Assembly (NCBI GenBank): GCA_039105265.1
Contig: JAPFFF010000041.1
Coordinates: forward strand, 930,001 to 994,000
Direction: 5' to 3'
Length of the DNA stretch: 64,000 bases
Source of the DNA: Tritrichomonas musculus
Taxonomy: Eukaryota > Parabasalia > Tritrichomonadida > Tritrichomonadidae
Shown here: in pieces, positions 57,293 through 64,000 of the stretch
How positions within the stretch are numbered: position 1 is the first letter of the stretch
Layout of the letters: each line of letters starts with the position of its first letter
Translations under genes and position numbers: made by a program
Notes under the pieces: generated by a model
Database searches by the model: none
What the model was told of the DNA's origin: nothing
What the model saw: only the letters and a program-made list of their open reading frames with translations

Positions 57293-57343
57293 TAATAAAA
57301 AATGGTCTGACATAACCGTTTTAACCGCTTTCATTTTTATTAA
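57293..57343. promoter_or_regulatory. Bidirectional promoter, site 5
   Basis: Variant core TGACATAACCG (57308-57318) and a second AACCG (57323-57327) between the divergent coiled-coil and surface-protein genes. Rightward it reads CCGTTTTAACCGCTTTCATT. Confidence 0.7.
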
Positions 57344-58636
57344 ATGTTCGTTATCTTTTTGATACTCATTAATCGCCCATCAATTGAAGGAATACCTGAT
57401 GATGCTGAATGGATTTCTTGTTTTGATTGGGAAATTGTTAATGGAGAATGGAAATCAGTTATACCAAATGATGACTTATCATGTTGGACAAATTATGCAA
57501 CAACAAACAATTTAACACTTAAACAATCATTTACTGCCAGGAAATTTTGGATCATTGGAAAAATTTCTACCCGTCATGATGAGGCCGAACTTTTATGGAA
57601 TTCTCAAAAATATCTCATCAATGAATATTCCAACGTTGAACAAGATTGGATAATTGTTTTTGAATCAAATGAATTTCCCCTAATGCTAACAAATATTATT
57701 ATTAATGTTCAACAACATAGAAGCATCCAATTTCGAGGTATTGCATATTTAAGACATGAATCTTTATCTCCAGCAATTGAAGGAATACCTGATAATGCTG
57801 AATATATTCCATGTAATGACTGGGAAATTGTAAGTGGAAATTGGTTAGATAAAGATGATGATCCATCAAATGTGAACAATCCATATCATAGATGTTTTGT
57901 TTCTGGTTCTTCAGAAGGAGTCAAAAAGATAACATTTTATGGTTCTAAATTTTGGATAATTGTTATGAATTCAAATTCTTTTTACCAAGGTGATCTTTTA
58001 TGGAATTCAGAACATTATCTCTTTCCTGAAAAAATGTTACCAAATAATAAACCTTTTTTGATTGCTTATGAATCACCAACATTCTCACCAATTGATACAA
58101 CATTATTAATTACTATTCAACATAATGAAATCGGATTACGTGGGTTATTCTATCTCAAAGATCCTCCAATTCAAACACCATCACGTTCACCAACACGCCC
58201 ATCAATTTCACCATCACGTTCACCATCACGTTCACCATCATTTTCACCATCATCTTTCACCAACATTCCGCCCATCATTTTCACCATCACGTTCACCATC
58301 ATTCCGCCCATCATTTTCACCATCACGTTCACCAACATTTAGCCCATCTCATTTTCACCATCACCATCACGTTCACCATCTTTATCTCCATCACGTTCGC
58401 CATCTTTTCAATTCACTATATCAGATCAATTCTCTGAATCCTATTTTTTCAATTTCTCATATCAATTCTCTCCATCAGATATTGAACAAAAGAATGTATC
58501 AAAAATAATAGGTTTATCTGTATCTATTCCATTACTAATTCTCATGATTCTTGCTCTTGGAATTATCTTTTACAAAAATCAAACCAAATTTCAAACTGAA
58601 AATTTTCATTCAGACTCTGACTCAGTTGGACTTTAA
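57344..58636 (+). pseudogene. Trichomonad-style surface glycoprotein carried by the element, looks broken
   Basis: The N-terminus is hydrophobic (MFVIFLILIN). Two related ectodomain modules of about 130 residues follow, each with IEGIPD(D/N)AE, then DWEIV-x-G-x-W, (S/R)KFWII, LLWNS and a final FRG(I)xYL or LRGLFYL. A low-complexity stalk of SPSRSPS/SPSFSPS units comes next, and the 3' part encodes a membrane span (IIGLSVSIPLLILMILALGI) with a short acidic tail. This is the architecture of trichomonad surface proteins. About two breaks are suspected, so the copy is probably not functional. It lies in the right arm behind a divergent promoter. Capture from the host and a role in the virion membrane or on the infected-cell surface are inferences. 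Confidence 0.65.
58170..58400 (+). repeat. 12-bp low-complexity coding repeat (SPSR/SPSF)
   Basis: Repeats of CCATCACGTTCA and CCATCATTTTCA encode the serine/proline stalk of the surface protein. Such tracts change length easily. Confidence 0.75.
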
Positions 58637-58672
58637 AAAAATTAAATAAACAAATTTAATCTTTTTTATTTA

Positions 58673-58933
58673 TTAAGGAGTAGTTAAAATTTTCTCTCTT
58701 GAATTGTAGATTTGAATCTTATTAAAGAAATCATGTTCAATCATTGTTGTGAAAACAAATGGTGTGTTATGAACTTCTTTCTTAAATCGATCAAGATTGT
58801 TATTTTCAAGATCATTGATCATAACATTTAATTTGAACATGAAAAATAACTTTAAATGTCGGAAATCAGACACGATATCATTTTTGAACAATTTTCTAAA
58901 TTCTAATTCAAGGTCTTGTTCAGTAACAGTCAT
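58673..58933 (-). CDS. Small helical protein, 86 residues
   Basis: MTVTEQDLELEFRKLFKNDI, then FMFKLNVMINDLENNNLDRF and a C-terminal TTMIEHDFFNKIQ segment. The upstream motif is the variant AACCGCTTTCATTTTTATT, matching the plus-strand side of the divergent promoters. Unknown function. Confidence 0.65.
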   Translation of the reverse strand: MTVTEQDLELEFRKLFKNDIVSDFRHLKLFFMFKLNVMINDLENNNLDRFKKEVHNTPFVFTTMIEHDFFNKIQIYNSREKILTTP

Positions 58934-58965
58934 AAATAAAAATGAAAGCGGTTAAAAAACGGTTA
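58934..58965 (-). promoter_or_regulatory. Right-arm promoter variant, site 6
   Basis: On the gene strand it reads ATAACCG, then a T run, AACCGCTTTCATTTTTATT and the ATG. This is the same layout as the rightward side of site 5, with two ACCG elements. Confidence 0.6.
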
Positions 58966-58968
58966 TGT

Positions 58969-59232
58969 TTATTTATTCTTTAACGTTTCTTCCAATTTTC
59001 GGAAATTCTCTCTGTTGGAAGTTGCTAAAATCCCAACTGTTATTAGTAAAGAATGTAATTGTTCTTGTCTCTCTGGACGAGAATCATTTTTTAAATCAAT
59101 TTCTTGATCAAAGAATTCTTCAGTCATTTTGATCATTTGATCACAAGTTTTTTCAATTTCACCTCTAGTGAATTTTAACAAATTTATTAATTCTTTTTGT
59201 TTTTCACTAGGTAAACTTTGTTGGCCCTGCAT
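58969..59232 (-). CDS. Small helical protein, 87 residues
   Basis: Charged helices (ELINLLKFTRGEIEKTCDQM; EQLHSLLITVGILATSNREN). No cysteine cluster or membrane span. The ATG follows a short T-rich leader with no TGTCAAAACCG site. Unknown function; same strand and size class as its neighbours. Confidence 0.6.
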   Translation of the reverse strand: MQGQQSLPSEKQKELINLLKFTRGEIEKTCDQMIKMTEEFFDQEIDLKNDSRPERQEQLHSLLITVGILATSNRENFRKLEETLKNK

Positions 59233-59266
59233 TTAAAAAAATAAACTTTTTGAATGAATTGACTTT

Positions 59267-59548
59267 TTATTCAAAATTTTCAATTTGATTATTCAAGTTC
59301 CAGACATGTCCCCAATATAATTCTTTTATTTTTCTAAGTTCATCGAGTTTTTTGTTTGTCTCAGGCGTACTTTCTCCTTTGAGTAATTGATCATATTCAT
59401 CAGAATTTTTCTTCCATTGTTCCCAAGTCAAATCTCTTCTTTTCTTTAATTCTTCATATTCGGTTTTGTTAAATTCGTCTATCATCCCATGAAATATTCT
59501 ATTGAGATTTTTGTTAATCTTTTTGAGATGAGATTCTATTTTTTCCAA
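59267..59548 (-). CDS. Small coiled-coil protein, 5' end uncertain
   Basis: About 93 residues of helix (KIESHLKKINKNLNRIFHGM; ELKKRRDLTWEQWKKNSDEY). No ATG lies at the left limit of this frame, and upstream codons read cysteine-rich, so the true start is unclear and the gene may not be whole. Unknown function. Confidence 0.4.
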   Translation of the reverse strand: MEKIESHLKKINKNLNRIFHGMIDEFNKTEYEELKKRRDLTWEQWKKNSDEYDQLLKGESTPETNKKLDELRKIKELYWGHVWNLNNQIENFE

Positions 59549-59689
59549 TTCTGAAGAACATGGACAATTGATACAGAAACATATTCACGCATACATTAAC
59601 ATTAATAAAAGAAACATTTATAAAAAATGAACTTTTTGAATTAAAAAAATTTGTTTTTTATTAAACTTTTTGTGAGTAAAAAATTTTTA

Positions 59690-59762
59690 GAATTAAAATT
59701 TTGAGCAAACTTTTTGTGAGCAAAATTTTGAGCAAGATTGAGCAAGATTGAGCAAGCTTGCG
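59690..59762. repeat. Short tandem repeat TTGAGCAAGA
   Basis: Three to four copies of a 10-base unit (GAGCAAGATT), next to a larger pair of CTTTTTGTGAG phrases. They lie at the 3' end of the following minus-strand gene. Confidence 0.6.
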
Positions 59763-60422
59763 TCAAAAGAAGATTTTCCTGCTTTCATTTTTTGGATTTT
59801 TAATTTTGTAATATGTTTTTTGTGAATTCCAAAAAAATCTTCTTTTTGCTTTAAAAAATGTTCTTTCACTTCAGAATAATTGACAAAAGCTTTTTTTGAA
59901 ATTTTTGTATGAAAAAATTGATTGTACAAATAGACAATTTCATCACTTGGATATTCTCTATTTTTATCAAGAGTTTTCAAAAAGTTCTTCAAAATCATCT
60001 CGGTCATGATGAGTCTTTTTCCAAATACATCTTCCCCAATTTGGAGGTCTTGGATTTCCATGACGGTTTGGATTTGCTGGATGTTCTTCTAATTGTTTTT
60101 CTACAATTTGATTGATTCCTGCATAAAATTCTTCTTCATTTGGAGACGTTGATTGAGGTTCATTAAAATTACGGTTTGGATTTGCTGGATGTTCTTCTAC
60201 TATTTGATTGATTCCTGCATAAAATTCTTCTTCATTTGGAGACGTTGATGTATTTATTGGTTGAGGTTCATTAAAATCACGGTCGATTTCCCATTCATCA
60301 ATTTCATTATTGACAACAAAGTTTTGAAAACTATTATTTAAATTTTGCATGTTTGGTGATAATTGATATTGAGGTGAACCCCCAGTTGAATAGTGTAGAG
60401 GTAATTCGTTATCACTTGACAT
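59693..60422 (-). pseudogene. Early-type gene with tandem repeat, looks broken
   Basis: The N-terminal part is N/Q/P-rich and contains two copies of a 30-residue unit (TSPNEEEFYAGINQIVE, then EHPANPNR and NFNEPQ). It is followed by a segment PPNWGRCIWKKTHHDRDDFE. The C-terminal part is helical (REYPSDEIVYLYNQFFHTKI; YSEVKEHFLKQKEDFFGI). The pieces read as one gene with about one suspected break; two overlapping genes is the alternative. It is divergent from the helicase, sharing the promoter at 60441-60451. Unknown family. Confidence 0.5.
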
Positions 60423-60472
60423 TAATTAAAAAATGAATAACGGTTTTGACAGTCACTTTTATTTTTGTATCG
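60423..60472. promoter_or_regulatory. Bidirectional promoter, site 7 (helicase)
   Basis: CGGTTTTGACA at 60441-60451, 21 bases before the helicase ATG and 18 bases from the ATG of the divergent gene. The leftward side reads ACCGTTATTCATTTTTTA. Confidence 0.75.
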
Positions 60473-62176
60473 ATGAATCAACCAACCCTCCTCTCTGATG
60501 ATTTCTTAATTCCAGAAGCTAGACAAATGGAAAATATAAATGAGAATGTCTTTCCTCAATATCAAGGTCAAGAGTTTCATGATCGTGATCTTGAAATAAA
60601 TACAAATCTCATTCAATTGTTTCCTGATGATGTTGTTGGATTGTTAAATTTATTTGAACCAACACTTGAAAATTTAACAACTTCTATCAAATATATATTT
60701 CGTTCTCCATTTAATCCAAACCATTTGTACAATATTGTGAAAAATTGGTACTTATCTAATCAAGAAAATTCTGAACAAGATCTTCAAGCAATTGGTAGTC
60801 AAGAAAATCATCCAGAAGTTTCAAATCATTGGATCTTCCCAATTTTGAATGCACTCTCAGAATCTCAAAGAAATGTTATTTGGGAGAAATATTTCAATAA
60901 TACAATTAACCAATTTGTTCAAATTGATTTTGGTGAAAATTGTTCAATAATCTCATTTAAAGATAAGAATTATGAAAGAAAATATTCATCTACTGGAATT
61001 CGTGTTGGAGATTTCTTTACTGATTTCAAAAAAGTTTGTTGTTATATTCAACTAGACAATATCTTCATAATTAAACAATCAAATACGTTAGAAATGTTAA
61101 ATCCTACTCAATTTGCACCAATATTGAAAAATATTAAATTAGGGTGTTCAAAAGTTGGTAAAAATACAAAGAAAGCAATTACTGCATTTGATGTTGTTTC
61201 CTTTGGGAAGAATTTGGATTTCATTACTTATGAATCAATGAAATTCTATTCCGAAGATCCAAACATTTTTTCATATTTTCATTGGTATCCTTATTCAAGA
61301 TTAATTCTTTGTACACAAAATGTGATTCAACCATATTTGGATCATATTTTTAGAGTTATTGCAAATTCTGACCAAGAATTATATGATTATATCATTAAAT
61401 GGATTTCATTTATTTTTCAACATCCAGATGGTAAAACAGGTACTGCATTAGTTATTATTGGTAAACCGGGTTGTGGGAAAAATACATTTACGGACACTCT
61501 TTGTCAACTTTTAGGTGAATATTCTGATCCAAATGCAAACTTTGATAATATTACAAGCAATTTTAATTTCCAAATCTTAAACAAAAAATTATTGGTATGT
61601 TCAGAAAAGGAAAATCATAATAAAAACGATCGAAAATATCTTAAACAACATGAAAGATTAAAAACATTAATCACAGAAAGATTCGCTCCTATTGAAGGAA
61701 AACATAGAAATCCTGAATCTAAAGAAAATGTTGCCAATTTCATCTTCTTAACAAACAATCCTGCTCCTATTCGAATTGATGAAGACGATAGAAGATTTGT
61801 TGTTACAAATTGTTATCCAATGAAAGGTCAAGACTATTTTCAACCTTTACGTAATCTTATTAAGACACAAGATTTCAAAAACAATTTAATTACTTTTTTC
61901 TTGACTGTTGATTTATCAAATTTCTATCCAGCACAATTTCCTACAACTGAGGCAAGAATGAATTTAATGAACTTTTCAAAATCTCCTGAAAAATTATTTA
62001 TTGAGGAAAACTTTCAAAAATTCAGAAATGGTTATGTAGCTTTTGATGCCTGGCTTGAATTTAAAAAATGGGCAAAAGTAAAAAATTTCAGACCCAAAAC
62101 TCATCAAGATTTTAATCAAACAATTTTACAATACTGCTCATTCAATAATAATGATAAGAAATATAGATTAAGGTAA
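60473..62176 (+). CDS. SF3 helicase (D5-like / DUF5906-type)
   Basis: A 567-residue protein starting at ATG 60473 (MNQPTLLSDDFLIPEARQME); the frame upstream contains only a TTG, inside the promoter motif. The superfamily 3 helicase core is clear: Walker A GKPGCGKNTF near 330-339, Walker B-like KLLVCSEKEN near 372-382, and motif C-like FIFLTNNPAPIRIDEDDRRF near 424-443. Residues 1-230 have no recognised primase motif. Such helicases unwind viral or element DNA during replication. Several Polinton relatives and virophages use a primase-helicase; classic Polintons vary. It pairs with the protein-primed polymerase of the same arm. Confidence 0.88.
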   Translation: MNQPTLLSDDFLIPEARQMENINENVFPQYQGQEFHDRDLEINTNLIQLFPDDVVGLLNLFEPTLENLTTSIKYIFRSPFNPNHLYNIVKNWYLSNQENSEQDLQAIGSQENHPEVSNHWIFPILNALSESQRNVIWEKYFNNTINQFVQIDFGENCSIISFKDKNYERKYSSTGIRVGDFFTDFKKVCCYIQLDNIFIIKQSNTLEMLNPTQFAPILKNIKLGCSKVGKNTKKAITAFDVVSFGKNLDFITYESMKFYSEDPNIFSYFHWYPYSRLILCTQNVIQPYLDHIFRVIANSDQELYDYIIKWISFIFQHPDGKTGTALVIIGKPGCGKNTFTDTLCQLLGEYSDPNANFDNITSNFNFQILNKKLLVCSEKENHNKNDRKYLKQHERLKTLITERFAPIEGKHRNPESKENVANFIFLTNNPAPIRIDEDDRRFVVTNCYPMKGQDYFQPLRNLIKTQDFKNNLITFFLTVDLSNFYPAQFPTTEARMNLMNFSKSPEKLFIEENFQKFRNGYVAFDAWLEFKKWAKVKNFRPKTHQDFNQTILQYCSFNNNDKKYRLR

Positions 62177-62180
62177 CTTT

Positions 62181-62378
62181 TTATTTAATTAATTCTTTTC
62201 TTAAAAGTTCAATTTCTTTTTCTACTTTGTCTCTTTCTCTTCGTAAATCCATTAATTTTCTAAAATCTTTATCATCATAAACCCTTTGATTACCAATAAT
62301 CCCTGCCTTTTTTTCGATGTCATTTATTTGTTCATCTAAGATATCCCATTTCTCGTAAGCTTCTTGCAATTTAGACAT
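62181..62378 (-). CDS. Small coiled-coil protein, 65 residues
   Basis: MSKLQEAYEKWDILDEQIND, then a helix LMDLRRERDKVEKEIELLRK. The end is similar to the next gene (ELERLRRERDRLRYQMKEI), so the two are probably paralogs. The promoter motif is 22 bases before the ATG. Convergent with the helicase, four bases apart. Confidence 0.7.
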   Translation of the reverse strand: MSKLQEAYEKWDILDEQINDIEKKAGIIGNQRVYDDKDFRKLMDLRRERDKVEKEIELLRKELIK

Positions 62379-62412
62379 GAAAACAAAAATAAAAGTGAAG
62401 TGTCAAAACTGC
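62379..62412 (-). promoter_or_regulatory. Right-arm promoter motif, site 8
   Basis: TGTCAAAACTG at 62401-62411, one base off the main form, followed on the gene strand by CACTTCACTTTTATTTTTG and the ATG. Confidence 0.7.
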
Positions 62413-62416
62413 TTTT

Positions 62417-62677
62417 TTATTTAATTTCTCTTAATCGTTCTTGAATTTCTTTCATTTGATATCGGAGTCGGTCTCTTTCTCTTCGTAATCGTTCCAATTC
62501 TTCTTGATCATCCATCGATAATTTGGATTCATCATAAATTATAATTGCATCCTCATTTGTGTAATTAGGTGCATTTTTTTGAATTCTTCTTATTTGTTTC
62601 CATTTTTCTTTCCATTCTTCTCGAAGACTTATTAATTTTTCTTCCAATTTTCCTTGAGATATTTCAATCGCAGTCAT
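62417..62677 (-). CDS. Small coiled-coil protein, 86 residues
   Basis: Helical throughout, with EEKLISLREEWKEKWKQIRR and DDQEELERLRRERDRLRYQM. The central VYDDKDF/IIYDESKL segment is shared with the 65-residue neighbour. The promoter is 22 bases before the ATG and nearly identical in sequence to its neighbour's, so the gene and its promoter were duplicated together. Confidence 0.7.
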   Translation of the reverse strand: MTAIEISQGKLEEKLISLREEWKEKWKQIRRIQKNAPNYTNEDAIIIYDESKLSMDDQEELERLRRERDRLRYQMKEIQERLREIK

Positions 62678-62712
62678 AAATACAAAAATAAAAGTGAAGT
62701 GTCAAAACTGCT
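62678..62712 (-). promoter_or_regulatory. Right-arm promoter motif, site 9
   Basis: TGTCAAAACTG at 62700-62710; it shares the same one-base variant and downstream sequence with site 8, which supports joint duplication of gene and promoter. Confidence 0.7.
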
Positions 62713-62725
62713 TTTTATTTAAAGT

Positions 62726-63403
62726 TTAGCTTTTTGGTCTTTTTTCTTCCATTTTTTTAACTCTTGCTTCAGCAATATTTTTTTGGATTATTTCCTTTTG
62801 AAATGAAAGAATACAGGCTTCATCCCAGAGTTGACTATTATTCTGCTTTATTTCTTCGTTACGTATCAATTCTTTCTGAAAAACTTCTTTGCCAAATTTT
62901 TTTGGCAAATCCCAAATTTCCTTGTAACCAGTGGCTTTAATACATTTGTCAATTTCTTTTTTTTGTTGTCTCACTGCCACTAATTGTTCTTCCAAAGAGA
63001 AACTATCAGACATTTCTCGAACTCTTGCTGCAGCAATTAGTTGCCTGATAAAATCCATTTCTGTTAAGAGTTGATCTTCTTTGTCTTTGAGTTGTTTTTG
63101 TTCTTCATTCCTGATTTCGTTGAAATCAAAGTGTAAACGAATTGGTACTTCTTGATATTGTTTTCTCACTGCCACTAATTGTTCTTCCAAAGAGGAACTT
63201 TCCGACATTTCTTGACTTCTTACTGCAGCAATATTTTGTCTTATTTCCATTATTTCGTCAAAGAGAATACTTTCTTCGTCTTTGAGTGGATCTGCTTCTT
63301 CAGTCATGTTTGAAGACATTAGCTTGAACCATTTTTCATGTACATCTTGATATTGTTTTCTCACGAGCTCTAATTGTTCTTCCCAATAAGTACGTTCAGC
63401 CAT
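62726..63403 (-). CDS. Triplicated coiled-coil protein, 225 residues
   Basis: Contains three copies of a module of about 70 residues: EEQLELVRKQYQDVHEKWF, then SLEEQLVAVRKQYQEVPIRL and SLEEQLVAVRQQKKEIDKCI. Each module ends with IxxxIAAxRxxEM or similar (IMEIRQNIAAVRSQEMSES). A fused multimer of the same coiled-coil family as its neighbours. Promoter 23 bases upstream; divergent with the gene at 63456. Confidence 0.7.
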   Translation of the reverse strand: MAERTYWEEQLELVRKQYQDVHEKWFKLMSSNMTEEADPLKDEESILFDEIMEIRQNIAAVRSQEMSESSSLEEQLVAVRKQYQEVPIRLHFDFNEIRNEEQKQLKDKEDQLLTEMDFIRQLIAAARVREMSDSFSLEEQLVAVRQQKKEIDKCIKATGYKEIWDLPKKFGKEVFQKELIRNEEIKQNNSQLWDEACILSFQKEIIQKNIAEARVKKMEEKRPKS

Positions 63404-63455
63404 GAAAACAAAAAATAAAAGTGAAGTGTCAAAACCGCTCTTTATTGAAATTTAA
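63404..63455. promoter_or_regulatory. Bidirectional promoter, site 10
   Basis: TGTCAAAACCG at 63427-63437, 23 bases before the leftward ATG and 18 bases before the rightward one. Confidence 0.7.
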
Positions 63456-64000
63456 ATGTTATCGTCAGAAGGTGAAAAATTAATGAATTATTTAGAAAAG
63501 AAAGCTTATCAAAAGAAATTAATAATGCCAAATGAAGCTAGAAATTATAAAGGATATCAAAAAGATTTTGTAACTGATGATGAATTTGAACAAATTTATA
63601 ATGCTTATTCAGAATTTCGAAAAGTATTATCTGAATCATTACCTGTAATCACAGATGAAAAAATTCCTGATGATGAATTAAGTTTTGAAGAAAAAATTGA
63701 GAACCATGTAATTAATAATTTACATAATGAAAATATTCGTACTTTTCCTGAATTTGAAAAATTGACCTCTGGATGGAAAAAAGGTAAAGATAAATATACT
63801 ATGGAAGAATGGTATGAAATATATATTACAAAAATTATGGAACAACCAGGAATGATAGTTGAATTCAAAGGTAAAACAAATGTACCTGATATTGCATTTA
63901 GAAATAAAAATAAAAGACATGTATTATTAAAACAATTTGAAAAAGTTATTGAGCCAAATTATGTTTCTGAAGATGATTATGTTCAAAAGAAACAATTTCC
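63456..64000 (+). CDS. Partial gene at window edge, unknown
   Basis: Open from ATG 63456 to the edge, at least 181 codons. It begins MLSSEGEKLMNYLEKKAYQK and contains TMEEWYEIYITKIMEQPGMI and IAFRNKNKRHVLLKQFEK. I see no integrase, protease or helicase motif in the visible part. It shares the promoter at 63427-63437 with the divergent coiled-coil gene. Confidence 0.7.
   Translation, partial: MLSSEGEKLMNYLEKKAYQKKLIMPNEARNYKGYQKDFVTDDEFEQIYNAYSEFRKVLSESLPVITDEKIPDDELSFEEKIENHVINNLHNENIRTFPEFEKLTSGWKKGKDKYTMEEWYEIYITKIMEQPGMIVEFKGKTNVPDIAFRNKNKRHVLLKQFEKVIEPNYVSEDDYVQKKQF

Larger units (their letters stand above)
21174..64000. mobile_element. Giant Polinton/Maverick-class virus-like element (left end to window edge)
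   Basis: At least 42.8 kb carrying the Polinton hallmark set: protein-primed family B DNA polymerase, A32-type packaging ATPase, two candidate major capsid paralogs and a candidate minor capsid protein. It adds an SF3 helicase, a KilA-N protein, SAP and basic proteins, fibre-like proteins and a 3823-residue protein. The left end is placed at 21174, where a T run gives way to a GC-richer segment beginning AGTTTGCGAAAAATG; Maverick ends usually start with AG. The right end is beyond the window, so the inverted repeat and target duplication are not confirmed. Integrase and maturation protease were not recognised in the part seen. Most genes are open and about five breaks are suspected in accessory genes, so the copy looks young. 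Confidence 0.85.

Noticed and set aside
60446-60472. Extended N-terminus of the helicase
   Set aside because: The extension starts at a TTG inside the conserved promoter motif; the ATG at 60473 has the usual spacing.

Overview
The window reads as nuclear DNA of a trichomonad parabasalid, most like Tritrichomonas. The evidence is very AT-rich spacers, intron-poor genes, two TKL-type kinases fused to Sel1 repeats, a relic of an FSPS-type surface protein, a relic ankyrin gene, and a very large Polinton/Maverick-class element. The species call is an inference; no ribosomal RNA is present.

Host part, about 1-21.17 kb. From left to right: an ankyrin relic set in a degenerate 25-bp minisatellite; a 2231-residue kinase-Sel1 gene whose 43 tandem 108-bp repeats include a 10-unit block duplicated in place; a weak RCC1-like relic; a GC-rich island; the 3' part of a decayed surface-protein gene; a TA-flanked 390-bp mariner-type MITE and a TA-flanked 1.7-kb terminal-inverted-repeat element; a small lysine/serine-rich gene; a second kinase-Sel1 gene with a UBR-box-like cysteine/histidine tail; tRNA-Ile(UAU); and a GT14-type glycosyltransferase.

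Element part, about 21.17 kb to the window edge (at least 42.8 kb, right end not seen). The core set is a protein-primed family B DNA polymerase, an A32/FtsK-HerA-type packaging ATPase, two paralogous candidate major capsid proteins, a candidate minor capsid protein and an SF3 helicase. This makes it Polinton/Maverick-class, but larger than the 15-20 kb usual for the class. The left arm (22-46.5 kb, mostly + strand) is structural: a 3823-residue protein of unknown family, the ATPase, small virion-type proteins, the capsid genes and three fibre-like proteins sharing a phage-style YALKS motif. The middle (46.5-51.4 kb, - strand) holds basic and SAP-domain proteins. The right arm (51.4-64 kb) holds the polymerase, a KilA-N protein, the helicase, many small coiled-coil proteins and a trichomonad-style membrane-anchored surface protein.

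Two upstream signals split the element. Right-arm genes carry TGTCAAAACCG (read as CGGTTTTGACA on the gene strand) 11-32 bp before the ATG, and at four loci one such site lies between two divergent genes. Left-arm genes instead have a T-rich leader ending in a short A-rich run at the ATG. I read this as early/replicative versus late/structural classes. Most element genes are open, which suggests a young copy; about five breaks are suspected, all in accessory genes. No integrase or adenovirus-type protease was recognised in the visible part.
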